Source: Baffinella frigidus (lineage: Eukaryota > Cryptophyceae > Cryptomonadales > Baffinellaceae). From it: a stretch of 11,247 nucleotides of DNA. The DNA is taken from contig MU647715.1 of the NCBI GenBank assembly GCA_026770585.1, forward strand, positions 33,495 through 44,741, in the 5' to 3' direction. Positions 1 through 6,382 of the stretch are shown one piece after another (the stretch's first letter is position 1; each line of letters starts with the position of its first letter). The position numbers and the translations under genes are program-made. A model generated the notes under the pieces. That model was not told where the DNA came from. It made no database searches and saw only the letters and a list, made by a program, of their open reading frames with translations.

Positions 1-152
1 TGGCCAATACATGGCTAGTTACGTGACCAATCAATGAAAGCTACCACAAAAATACCCACTTTTAATAGCACATCGGTTTTAGATAGGCCCCTCTAGCATT
101 CTCGAGTGGAAACGCCAAACTTATCCGGGAACATGTTTAACTTGGATTAAAA
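1..152 (+). repeat. Left arm of the 2.2-kb inverted repeat
   Basis: It starts with the palindromic hexamer TGGCCA and pairs base for base with 2074-2225. The first 132 positions have no mismatch; the inner 20 bp carry several. Such identity means recent duplication or arm-to-arm gene conversion. The arm may continue to the left of the window. Confidence 0.9.
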
Positions 153-157
153 TGGCC

Positions 158-262
158 GACTATTCACAAGTCGACACGCTGTATTCCCGGTGCGAATCCT
201 TCAACCTTTCATTTTGGGAAAGAGCCCGGGGGAAGCAGTTTGGTCAGCCCGAATAGACTGCG
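158..262 (+). repeat. Subtelomeric satellite, copy A
   Basis: It begins GACTATTC, holds an imperfect AAGTYGAC/TTCAACCTTT inverted pair around a GTATTCCCGGTGCGAATCC core, continues through GGGAAAGAGCCCG and closes with GAATAGACTGCGA. It is the most diverged of the left-end copies. The same unit recurs at 621, 800, 10716, 10848 and 11016. Confidence 0.85.
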
Positions 263-431
263 ACAGAGCGCGTGTCGGGTTGGGGTAGTTCCTCTTGCCC
301 TCCGAGACAAAAGTCGAGAGTGGAACGTCTCAAAGCAAAAGTGGAACCTCTGTTAACTTAAGAAGTAACAGTGGAGACCCTGTCCCATTCGAGCTCGAGG
401 GAGTTGTGTGCGGGGACCGCCGCCGCCAAGG
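263..431. other. Satellite-linked spacer, no gene seen
   Basis: It contains two short related words around AAAGTGGAAC and, at about 379-425, a copy of the TGTCCCATTCGAGCTCGAGG module that recurs at about 742 and 910 next to the other satellite copies. No plausible gene is present. Confidence 0.6.
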
Positions 432-528
432 CCCTACCACCCTACACCCTACACCCTACCACCCTACACCCTACCACCCTACACCCTACACCCTACCACC
501 CTACACCCTACCACCCTACCACCCTACA
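432..528 (-). repeat. Degenerate telomere-like array (C-rich on + strand)
   Basis: Roughly a dozen units alternate between CCCTACA and CCCTACCA, that is TGTAGGG and TGGTAGGG on the minus strand. It is the only telomere-like tract in the window with its G-rich strand on the minus strand. Confidence 0.85.
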
Positions 529-620
529 GTCTCGTGTGAGCAGAGGGTGTGAGTAGGGTTTCATATCGCCATGGCCTTAGCCAGCGCCAGCGCCCCCGCA
601 TCGCGTGTTTTCTTATGGCG

Positions 621-732
621 GACTATTCGTAATTTGACAAGCTGTGTTCCCGGTGCGAATCCGTCAACTTTGGCGCGGGAAAGAGCCTGAACTCACTCAA
701 GTGGTGAGCCCCAATAGACTGCGACGGAGGGA
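621..732 (+). repeat. Subtelomeric satellite, copy B
   Basis: It shows the unit clearly: GACTATTCGTAA, then TTTGACAAGCTG, a GTTCCCGGTGCGAATCCGTC core, GTCAACTTTGG, GCGGGAAAGAGCC, and GAATAGACTG-like closure with one change (CAATAGACTG). The TTTGAC/GTCAAC words can pair as a short stem. It is followed by the TGTCCCATTCGAGCTCGAGG module at about 742. Confidence 0.9.
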
Positions 733-799
733 GGCAGCCCTTGTCCCATTCGAGCTCGAGGGAGTGCTGCGCGGCGACCGCCACCCGGGTTGGCAAGCG

Positions 800-960
800 G
801 ACTATTCGTAAGTTGACACGCTGTGTTCCCGGTGCGAATCCGTCAACTTTGGCGCGGGAAAGAGCCCGGGGCACGCAGATTGATGCGGGCGAATAGACTG
901 CGAGGACCTTGTCCCATTCGAGCTCGAGGGAGTTGTGTGCCGCGACCGCCGCCGCCATGG
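800..960 (+). repeat. Subtelomeric satellite, copy C, with trailing module
   Basis: This copy is nearly identical to copy B over its first 70 bp, with an intact AAGTTGAC/GTCAACTT stem, and ends GCGAATAGACTGCGAG. The following module, containing CATTCGAGCTCGAGGGAG, starts 168 bp after its counterpart behind copy B. A 111-codon minus-strand frame (958-623) spans copies B and C and repeats a short peptide only because 168 is divisible by three. Confidence 0.9.
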
Positions 961-1002
961 CCCTAGCCAGCGCTAGCGCCCCCGCGTTCCTCTTTTTCTG
1001 TG

Positions 1003-1133
1003 CGGGGGGTTTTGAGGGTTTTGAGGGTTTTAGCTTAGGGTTTTGAGGGTTTAGAGGGTTTTAGGGTTTTGAGGGTTTTAGGGTTCTTAGGGTTTTGAGG
1101 GTTTTAGGGTTCTTAGGGTTTTGAGGGTTTTAG
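1003..1133 (+). repeat. Degenerate telomere-like array (TTTTGAGGG/TTTTAGGG)
   Basis: About fifteen units of GGGTTTTGA, GGGTTTTA and GGGTTCTTA run with the G-rich strand on the plus strand. They are one or two bases longer than TTTAGGG and look like a decayed interstitial telomeric tract. Confidence 0.85.
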
Positions 1134-1183
1134 CTCAGGTTTGCGGCGAGACCAAAGCCCTACAGCTTGCAAAGGCAAGCGCA
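1132..1183 (+). repeat. 52-bp direct repeat, copy 1
   Basis: The AGCTCAGGTTTGCGGCGAGA word and the following small hairpin CTTGCAAAGGCAAG recur with few changes at 1367-1418, 235 bp downstream. Just after this copy, 1191-1199 and 1204-1212 form a perfect 9-bp hairpin (ATCTCTAGG/CCTAGAGAT) with a 4-base loop. Confidence 0.85.
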
Positions 1184-1366
1184 AAAAGTGATCTCTAGGG
1201 CAGCCTAGAGATTAAGGTTGCGAACCCCTTCACCATAATCTCTAGGGTAGCCGTCACCCGTCAGGTTTAGGGTCTAGGGCGAGAGGGAGATCGAAGACAA
1301 AATAATCATCCAGCTTTGTCAGGTTACCCCTAAACACACGAGGCTACCCGAGGCTAGGCAACCTTT
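1184..1366. other. Spacer with hairpin and isolated arm fragment, no gene seen
   Basis: It holds the 1191-1212 hairpin, a second copy of its left half at about 1239-1248, and at 1336-1352 an isolated CACACGAGGCTACCCGAGG fragment resembling the end of the foldback inserted at 1476. No open frame of interest is present. Confidence 0.5.
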
Positions 1367-1418
1367 AGCTTAGGTTTGCGGCGAGACCTAAGCCCTACAG
1401 CTTGCAAAGGCAAGCGCT
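1367..1418 (+). repeat. 52-bp direct repeat, copy 2
   Basis: Partner of 1132-1183, preserving the GGTTTGCGGCGAGACC and CTTGCAAAGGCAAGCG words. Confidence 0.85.
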
Positions 1419-1475
1419 TTGGCCTGCGGTAGCGTCCCCGCATGCCTCTTTCTCTGGAGTTTGGGGGTGGGGTTC

Positions 1476-1652
1476 CACACGAGGCCACCCAGGCGAACAT
1501 AATAAAACGGACTTTTAAAGTTTTGTGGGCAAATGATCACGTTTCCGCCCGCTGAGCGGTCGGACCTGTGTAAAGTCGCTGCTTTTCATCTGAAAATTAC
1601 TACACACGTTTACAATCGACATTTATTATGTTCGCATAGGTAGCCTCGTGTG
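1476..1652. mobile_element. CACACGAGG-family foldback element, copy 1
   Basis: This 177-bp non-coding element has terminal inverted repeats of about 31 bp (CACACGAGGCCACC... and its complement ending CCTCGTGTG). It is flanked by GTTC on both sides (1472-1475, 1653-1656), a plausible 4-bp target duplication. Inside are ATAAAACGGACTTTTAAAG, GATCACGTTT, a GC-rich near-palindrome at 1545-1563, and TGAAAATTACTACACAC. Copies 2 and 3 share this order but carry different central palindromes. Confidence 0.8.
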
Positions 1653-1660
1653 GTTCAGGG

Positions 1661-1825
1661 TTGAGCAAGAAAAAAAGAGTTTGCAAGCGCGAGAGCCGTT
1701 GCCTTAGCCAGCGTCCGCGCCCCTGCAGTCCTCCTTTTCTGGGTTTAGGGCTTAGGTTTAGGGTTTAGGGGTTAGGGTAGAGGGTTGAGCAAGAAAACGC
1801 AGAGCCTTTGCAAGCGCAAGAGCTC
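1661..1825 (+). repeat. Direct repeat pair around a TTTAGGG-like tract
   Basis: TTGAGCAAGAAAA followed by a TTTGCAAGCGC-type word occurs at 1661 and again at 1785 (offset 124). Between the copies lies a TTTAGGG/TTAGGG tract (about 1739-1784) with the G-rich strand on plus. The arrangement suggests a local tandem duplication that included telomere-like sequence. Confidence 0.75.
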
Positions 1826-2073
1826 TCGCGTCGCGTTTGTTTCTAGGTGAAGAAGTCTCGGGGTGCATTTATAGGACGTGGATGGTACAAATTTTGGACA
1901 CGCCAGTACTAAATAGGGACGCGACACTTTTTGGATCAGGTCGTCGGGTTTTGATCCGGGTAGAAGTCTAATTTAAAAGAAAATGAATCCCTGTTTGTTC
2001 ATGGGAGTTGGCCGAAGGCTAATTAGGGCACTAAGTAAATTTAATTAGGGCCAGAATCCGGTTTGACAGGCTT
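1826..2073. other. Non-repetitive stretch, no gene seen
   Basis: About 250 bp with no frame of note, no strong hairpin and no obvious copy elsewhere except short words such as TATAGGACGTG, shared with about 3050. Confidence 0.5.
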
Positions 2074-2225
2074 TTTTAATCTATGTTAAACACGTTCCCG
2101 GATAAGTTTGGCGTTTCCACTCGAGAATGCTAGAGGGGCCTATCTAAAACCGATGTGCTATTAAAAGTGGGTATTTTTGTGGTAGCTTTCATTGATTGGT
2201 CACGTAACTAGCCATGTATTGGCCA
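2074..2225 (-). repeat. Right arm of the 2.2-kb inverted repeat
   Basis: Reverse complement of the left arm, ending in TGGCCA at 2220-2225 and followed by unrelated GC-rich sequence. It has no stop-free frame of useful length. Confidence 0.9.
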
Positions 2226-2873
2226 GGCGCGAGGTTGGAACACCTTATCCTCGTACAAATATTTACAACCCCACATATAAATAGGATCCTCCAGAATTCT
2301 CGAGCTGTCCCGCGTTGCGTTTTTTCTGGATGTAGGGTTTGGTGTTCAGCCCGGTTTACAAACCGTTAAGGAACAAAAAACATTGCCGGTTTAGGCAACT
2401 GCCAATAGAGTAGTTTTTGTACTAGTCAACTCAAAGCGAAAATCGATTTTCCAAGTACCCATCCTAGGTACCTCGTTTCTAAGTTGACAGATTTTGTGGG
2501 TGAAGTGACTTTTACAAAACCTCTGGATTTGCAGTGCAGTCCAGGGCTGGGAACTCAGCTCATCCTGAATGAGTTGAGACAGTATCATGAATCATTAGTT
2601 TGTTAATGAGTTGAGCCTTAATAAGCCAATCCAATGGTTTTGAGAATCCTTAATGAGTTGAGTTGAGCCTCGGAAGCACTGCGCACCCGCGCCCACACTC
2701 AGGCACCCGTCAGCGCACATCGTGCAACCTTGGAGGAACACGCAAGGCAGTCACGACCGACCGTCTGGCTTCGGCGTCCGCGTGACCGGTCACGCGGGCG
2801 TTCACGAGCCTGCCGGCGGGGCTGTTCCACGTTGGCCCTGGTGCAGTCAACCGTCAGCCGCAGGAGTTCCCTT
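2226..2873. other. Mostly unique 650-bp stretch, no gene supported
   Basis: This is the longest stretch with few copies elsewhere. A consensus-like TATA word (TATAAATA, 2276-2283) occurs, but no credible gene lies downstream. At about 2552-2580 an AACTCAGCTCAT/ATGAGTTGAG hairpin starts a run in which ATGAGTTGAG occurs three times (about 2569, 2606, 2653). Two frames of 60-65 codons (2588-2391 minus, 2722-2904 plus) show no family features; the second runs into the 32-bp palindrome. It could hold a non-coding transcript. Confidence 0.4.
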
Positions 2874-2905
2874 TTTAGTCAACCATCGTACGATGGTTGA
2901 CTAAA
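2874..2905. repeat. Perfect 32-bp palindrome containing TTGACTAAA
   Basis: Perfectly self-complementary around CGTACG (centre 2889/2890), with TTTAGTCAACC at one end and its complement at the other. Two more GTTGACTAAA-type words follow by 2936. The end word is the same TTTAGTCAAC motif scattered through 4139-4640 and 9218-10030. Confidence 0.95.
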
Positions 2906-2978
2906 CACAGTTGACTAAAACAGGGTTTGACTAAAATGGGTTTTGCCAGGACGGTGCCTAACCCACGCGGGGTTAGTA

Positions 2979-3038
2979 GAGCGTTTGCGGTAATTGTTGT
3001 CTATTTTGGACGTACGGTTTTCCGGTTTTCCGGTTTTG
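2979..3038 (+). mobile_element. Solo arm of the TA-flanked GAGCG element
   Basis: GAGCGTTTGCGGTAATTGTT, then TTTTGGACGTACGG and a GGTTTTCC repeat, match the arms of the complete element at 5987-6159. It is preceded by TA (2977-2978), the dinucleotide flanking the complete copy. No second arm follows, so this is a half element left by deletion, or a fragment. Confidence 0.8.
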
Positions 3039-3135
3039 AAAAGGGACTTATAGGACGTGACAAGGATTTTAGATAGTACCAAGAGGCGCAATTCTGGTAC
3101 TAGTTAGTACCAGGGAACGACCGGCACGTATCCCT
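3039..3135. other. Spacer with TAGTACC words
   Basis: It contains TTATAGGACGTG (also near 1872) and three GTACC words in about 50 bp, possible relics of the TAGTACTA tract further right. No gene is seen. Confidence 0.4.
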
Positions 3136-3226
3136 TAAGTGGCCAGTAGGCTCATACGCCCTACCGTAGGGCCCTAGGACCTGCCTAGGACCTCTTGGCC
3201 GTCAAATTTGACGGCCTCGCCACTTA
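3136..3226 (+). mobile_element. AAGTGG foldback element, copy 1
   Basis: A 91-bp non-coding element with TAAGTGGC at the left and GCCACTTA at the right. It contains CTCATACGCCCTACCGTAGG, CCCTAGGACCTGCCTA, and a perfect 20-bp palindrome at 3197-3216 (GGCCGTCAAA and its complement). A 38-bp block is identical, inverted, in the copy at 7237-7326, yet that copy has another palindrome in this position. Its right end abuts the CACACGAGG element, which may have inserted at the end of it. Confidence 0.75.
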
Positions 3227-3227
3227 C

Positions 3228-3413
3228 CACACGAGGCTATCCATGCGAACAGAATAAAAGGACATTTTAAAATTTGTGGGGAAATAATCACGTTTTCGTA
3301 CGGATGTCCGTACGGAAACGTGATCAAATGCTGACTTTTGGCGTGTGGCGTGTTTCCTGGGCAATAATCCAATAATTAACTTAAGAATCTGTTCGCATGG
3401 ATAGCCTCGTGTG
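3228..3413. mobile_element. CACACGAGG-family foldback element, copy 2
   Basis: A 186-bp element with perfect 25-bp terminal inverted repeats starting CACACGAGGCTATCCATGCG. Its left half matches copy 1 (AATAAAA, TTTTAAA, TTTGTGGG, AATCACGTTTTCG). A central hairpin at 3287-3324 has an 18-bp stem with one mismatch and a 2-base loop. No clear target duplication is visible. The 94-codon minus-strand frame over it is incidental: it runs out of the element at both ends. Confidence 0.8.
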
Positions 3414-3448
3414 GGAGTTGAGTACGCGTCGCCGCCTCGGTACAAACA

Positions 3449-3657
3449 ACTCGAGGCTAGAAAGGGAACCATTTTAAATGTGGGGTTGTTAAATTTAGTA
3501 CCAGTCACGGGCAGGCGTGGTCACGTATCGGGCGGAATTCCGCCCGATACGTGACCAAACGCCCCCATTTGTGTGAAAATTACTACATACCCTTTTTCTC
3601 TCTCTACTTGTAAGCGAATCCCTGTTTTAAAATGGTCACACTTCTAGCCTCGCGTGG
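3449..3657. mobile_element. Diverged CACACGAGG-family foldback, copy 3
   Basis: The ends are CTCGAGGCTAGAAAGGGAACC (from 3451) and TTCTAGCCTCGCGTGG (to 3657), matching the CGAGGCTA/TAGCCTCG core of copies 1 and 2. The inner ATTTTAAA, TGTGGGG, GTCACGT and TGAAAATTACTACATAC occur in the same order as in copy 1. The centre is a perfect 40-bp palindrome. I infer a third, older member of the family; exact ends are uncertain. Confidence 0.6.
3518..3557. repeat. Perfect 40-bp palindrome
   Basis: Every base from 3518 to 3557 pairs around GAATTC (centre 3537/3538), starting TGGTCACGTATCGGGCGG and ending with its complement. There is no loop or mismatch, so the DNA could extrude as a cruciform. It sits at the centre of the copy 3 foldback. 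Confidence 0.95.
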
Positions 3658-3838
3658 TGCGCAGCCGCGTCGCCTCCAACCGCTGTCGAGCCAACTCGGC
3701 ACATATAAGACAGTCAGGACCGGGATTCCGGTCCTGGCTTTTCATTTTGAAAGTCCATTTCCTTCAGGATTCAGTTCAAAGTTTTTAAAATTATGTCCCG
3801 TCCTCGCTCGGTAGCGGAGATGGAACTCTTCCAGCTTG
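3658..3838. other. Spacer with GACCGG hairpin, no gene seen
   Basis: It opens with a GCGTCGCC word also seen near 3426 and 3967. A near-perfect palindrome at 3717-3736 (AGGACCGG/CCGGTCCT) is the only strong structure. The 60-codon frame 3632-3814 begins inside the right end of the preceding foldback and has no recognisable content. Confidence 0.45.
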
Positions 3839-3946
3839 TGGGTTGAGGGGTTAGGGTTAACTCTTCAAGTTTCAAAGAGCTCTTTCAGGTTAATTGTTCA
3901 GCGTTTAGGGTTACGGGTTTCGGGTTCAGGGTTTAGGGTTGTGGGA
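3839..3946 (+). repeat. Degenerate telomere-like tract
   Basis: Units such as GGGGTTAGGGTT, TTTAGGGTTACGGGTTTCGGG and TTCAGGGTTTAGGG lie with the G-rich strand on plus, interrupted by about 50 bp of unrelated sequence. Confidence 0.75.
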
Positions 3947-4394
3947 CCCGCCCCCTCAATGCTCCCGCGTCGCCGCCTTGGTACAGACCCTGCGCGGTTT
4001 TGACTTTTGACGTAGTATTTTCATTTCCGGTGCGGGCTCTCTCTTGAGGCTCATAGACATTGTACATGTATCACTCAACTCAAGGTTAAAGGGCCTTTCT
4101 AGGACCTGTATCAAGAGTAATAAAGAAGAAGAAGAAGAAGTTTAGTCAACCTGTACGGGGGGCTCATAACATATACGGGGGATTCGTAACCTGTGCACCC
4201 CGAGATGTTTAGTCAACTGCACCTAGATCTTCTTCGTGGCCTCCGAATCGGGTGCGGATTTCCCGAGCGTGTCACGTCCCTTCCTGAAAGTGTCACGACC
4301 CTCCCCTAGAGTGTCACGTCCCTTCCCGAGCACACCATCGCGTCCAGGTTTGTTTGTACCAGGAAAGCGTTTACACGTACTTATATAGCGCATA
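3947..4394. other. Degenerate short-repeat region with GGTACA and GTGTCACG words
   Basis: It contains a GCGTCGCCGCCTTGGTACAG word (3967) that recurs in variant form near 3426 and within the GGTACA modules at 4567, 9290 and 9912. An (AAG)6 tract lies at 4123-4140, TTTAGTCAAC words at about 4141 and 4208, and three GTGTCACG-type words at about 4268-4322. No gene is supported. Confidence 0.5.
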
Positions 4395-4500
4395 CATCAA
4401 TTGCATAGAACCGCACACACATCAATTGTATATAACCGCACTTTTAATTTTATAACCACATCCATCAATTGTATATAACATCAATTGTATAGAACTGCAC
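4395..4500 (+). repeat. CATCAATTGTATA tandem repeat (four units)
   Basis: CATCAATTGYATA(G/T)AACCGCAC occurs four times with irregular spacing of about 19-40 bp. Each unit contains the palindrome CAATTG. The tract is AT-rich between GC-rich neighbours. Confidence 0.75.
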
Positions 4501-4662
4501 CTTGCTCTGCTTCGTAGCCTCCGCCGCAGAAGCAGACTTCCATCAGTTGACTAATCACACGCGTTCCTGGTACAAACTCTGCCCGGTCGCGTCCCCGCCC
4601 CGGTACAACCCCTCCGCGGTTTAGTCAACTGCACCTTGCTCTTCTTCGTGGCCTCCGCAGCA
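4501..4662. other. GGTACA / TTTAGTCAACTG module
   Basis: ACTGCACCTTGCTC...TTCGT..CCTCCGC occurs at 4495 and again at 4627. Between them, CTGCCCGGTCGCGTCCCCGC leads into CGGTACA, CGCGGTTTAGTCAACTGC. This module recurs near 9290 and 9720-9945, where it serves as an empty-site comparison for the element at 9741. Confidence 0.6.
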
Positions 4663-5525
4663 GAAGCGGACTTCCCGAGCGTGTCACGTCCCTCCTCCGG
4701 GTCCTCCCCGCCACTCCCCTCTGTTTTAGCGCTAGAGATTTAGCGCTGGAGATTTAGTCCCAGAGATTTAGTCCCAACCAAGGACTGGTAGTAGAGCGGA
4801 TTCAGTACTAGCACTAAGTTTAGTACTATCTTGTACTAAGTTAAGTACTATTTAGTACTAAATTTAGCACTATTTAGTACTAAATTTAGTACTAAATTAC
4901 CAAATTTAGTACTAAATTTAGTTCTAAATTTAGTACTAAAGAAGCAGACTTCCCGAGCGTGTCACGCCTCTCGTCCGCGTCTTCCCCGCCACCCCCCTCT
5001 GTTGTAATTCCAGAGATTTAGTACTATGGCCATAACCAAGGACTCGTAGAGCGGATTCAGTACTAGCACTAAGTTTAGTGCTATGTTTAGCACTATTTTG
5101 TTCCAAATTTAGCACTATTTATCACTCAATTTAGTATTATTTAGTACTAAGTTAAGTACTATTTAGTATCGAATTTAGTACCGAATTGAGTAGTAAAGAA
5201 GCAGACTTCCCGAGGGTGTCACGTCCCTCATCCGCATCCTCCCCACCACCCCCCTCTGCGGACAACACTTTCATTTTAGCTAAAACATATATTTAGTACT
5301 AAATTTAGTACCAACCGAGGGCTAGTACAGAGGATTTAGTCCTAAAGTTAGTACTGAATACTGGGTTTGCTACTGAATAGCACTAAATTTGGTACTCACG
5401 CCCCTCTTCCTCGTCCTCCCCGCCACTCCCCTCTGTTTCAGTACCAGAGATTTAGTACGGACCAAGGACTAGTGGAGCGGATTCAGCACTAGTACTAAGT
5501 TGAGTACTGTTTAGTACTGAATTTA
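4663..5525 (+). repeat. Composite satellite rich in the TAGTACTA palindrome
   Basis: Four diverged units begin at 4663, 4941, 5198 and about 5394. Units 1-3 open with GAAGCRGACTTCCCGAG; unit 4 lacks that word and begins at the following TCACGYCCCTC...CCTCCCC. All continue with CCACYCCCCTCTG, AGAGATTTAG, then a long run of TTTAGTACTAAATT and one-base variants (TAGCACTA, TAGTATTA). A 15-16-bp subrepeat TTTAGCGCTAGAGA occurs about four times at 4725-4777. Because TAGTACTA is self-complementary, the tract can pair with itself in many registers. No coding frame is present. Confidence 0.8.
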
Positions 5526-5793
5526 CCCCTGCAAACAATGGGGTATGCAAAAAACATTTTACGACCTTTAAAACCTTTTTGAAGTCTGAAATCTTGAAAT
5601 CTCGAATTCGAAAACGCGACAAGTCCTACCGGAATGGATCTACTGGGTTTCACACCTCGCTGCGAACAACGGGGTGTGCACCTCTTTCAGCAGCGAAGAG
5701 TGAACCCTAGAATTCAGTACTGACTTTAGGACTACATCCTCTGTACTAGTCCTCGGTTGGTACTAAATTTAGTACTAAATATCTATTTTGGCT
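5278..5793. repeat. 516-bp structure with 82-bp inverted arms
   Basis: Positions 5278-5359 pair with 5712-5793 with few mismatches; the arms contain TTTAGTACTAAATTTAG, CCAACCGAGG, CTAGTACAGAGGAT and AGTACTGAAT. The interior holds the fourth satellite unit and then a less repetitive stretch with a diverged direct repeat (5528-5549 and 5661-5682, a GCRAACAAYGGGGTRTGCA pattern). It may be a foldback element or an inversion within the satellite. No target duplication is seen. Confidence 0.75.
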
Positions 5794-5844
5794 CAACAGG
5801 TGGGATTCGGCACTTCTTTGAGCCGCATCCGACGCAGGTAGAGC

Positions 5845-5970
5845 GTTTAGGGTTTAGGGTTTAGGGTTTAGTGTGTAGGGGGTAGGGTGTGGGGTGTGGG
5901 GTGTAGGGTGTAGGTTTCAGGATTTGGGGTTTAGAGTTTAGGGTTGAGGGGTTCAGGGTTTGGGGTTTTG
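5845..5970 (+). repeat. Telomere-like array grading from TTTAGGG to GTGTAGGG
   Basis: It starts with about four perfect TTTAGGG units and passes into GTGTGGG and GTGTAGGG forms, then TTTGGGG and TTCAGGG. The G-rich strand is on plus. Confidence 0.9.
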
Positions 5971-5986
5971 CAAGATGGTGGTGTTA

Positions 5987-6159
5987 GAGCGTCTGCGGTA
6001 ATTGTTGTCCATTTTGGACGTACGGTTTCCCGGTTTTCCGGTTTTTTAAAATATTGTAAAGGCCGTAAAACGTTTTAAATGGACACTTCTGGTACAAATG
6101 AAACCCGGGAAACCGGAAAACCTCACGTCCGAAACGGACAACAATTACCGCAAACGCTC
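5987..6159. mobile_element. TA-flanked GAGCG foldback element
   Basis: A 173-bp non-coding element flanked by TA (5985-5986, 6160-6161). Arms of about 55 bp start GAGCGTCTGCGGTAATTGTT and GAGCGTTTGCGGTAATTGTT and continue through GGACGT to alternating GGTTTTCC and GGTTTCCC subrepeats. A TA duplication with long inverted repeats suits a Tc1/mariner-type MITE, but the target preference rests on this copy and one solo arm (2979). The 60-70-codon frames on either strand are products of the pairing arms. Confidence 0.8.
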
Positions 6160-6174
6160 TATAGGGTTTGGGGT

Positions 6175-6335
6175 CCACACAACGGGCTTCGAAGGGATTT
6201 TCAGGCGCTGAGAGCCCAAGTTTCCGTCACCTTATCAGTAGGAACCCCCCTCTGCCCCTACGGGCTGCCTACCGTAAGGTCGTAGGTCTTATCGCTTAGT
6301 GGTTATTCGAAATCCCTTCGAAGTCCGCTGTGTGG
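6175..6335. mobile_element. CCACACA foldback element
   Basis: A 161-bp non-coding element with 27-bp terminal inverted repeats (CCACACAACGGGCTTCGAAG and a counterpart with four changes). It lies in a G-rich telomere-like stretch, so flanking GGG cannot be trusted as a target duplication. The interior contains a GGAACCCCCCT...CCTACGGGCTGCCTACCGTA segment related, in inverse orientation, to the 136-bp tandem repeat at 8385. The element may thus have captured a piece of that repeat. Confidence 0.7.
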
Positions 6336-6357
6336 AGGGTGTAGGGTAAACGCTATA

Positions 6358-6380
6358 CCTGCCATGCCACCCATGGCAGG
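6358..6380. repeat. Perfect 9-bp hairpin
   Basis: CCTGCCATG (6358-6366) pairs with CATGGCAGG (6372-6380) across a 5-base loop. It lies just outside the left arm of the next foldback; its role is unknown. Confidence 0.85.
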
Positions 6381-6382
6381 CC

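Larger units (their letters stand above)
1..2225. mobile_element. 2.2-kb block with long terminal inverted arms
   Basis: Bases 1-132 are the exact reverse complement of 2094-2225, and pairing continues with a few mismatches to about 152/2074. Between the arms lie satellite copies, telomere-like arrays, short direct repeats and an inserted 177-bp foldback element, with no coding capacity. The arms are inverted, so this is not an LTR element. It may be a large foldback transposon that captured subtelomeric DNA, or a pair of dispersed repeats in opposite orientation. The left arm begins at base 1, so the true outer end and any target duplication cannot be seen. Confidence 0.6.

Noticed and set aside
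295-556. Two overlapping frames rich in HPTPY / TTLHP
   Set aside because: They are translations of the CCCTACA/CCCTACCA telomere-like array in two frames.
640-665. tRNA-like B box (GGTGCGAATCC) in satellite copies A-C
   Set aside because: The flanking bases pair for only about three positions, no acceptor or anticodon arm is visible, and the right-end satellite copies have GGTACAAACCC instead. A tRNA scan would settle it.
623-958. 111-codon minus-strand frame with a repeated NSLELEWDK-like peptide
   Set aside because: The repeat comes from the 168-bp DNA satellite, which happens to be divisible by three; the rest of the frame is not conserved between units.
1-2225. LTR retrotransposon
   Set aside because: The terminal repeats are inverted, there is no primer-binding site or polypurine tract to point to, and no gag or pol fragment is seen.
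2276-2283. TATAAATA as a promoter
   Set aside because: No credible coding or RNA gene follows; such a word is expected by chance in AT-rich DNA.
3518-3557. Bacterial-type terminator or operator palindrome
   Set aside because: There is no loop, no following T-run tied to a gene, and it lies at the centre of a foldback element in eukaryotic repeat DNA.
6337-6339. GGG target duplication for the 6175-6335 element
   Set aside because: The surrounding sequence is G-rich telomere-like DNA, so a GGG match on both sides carries little weight.
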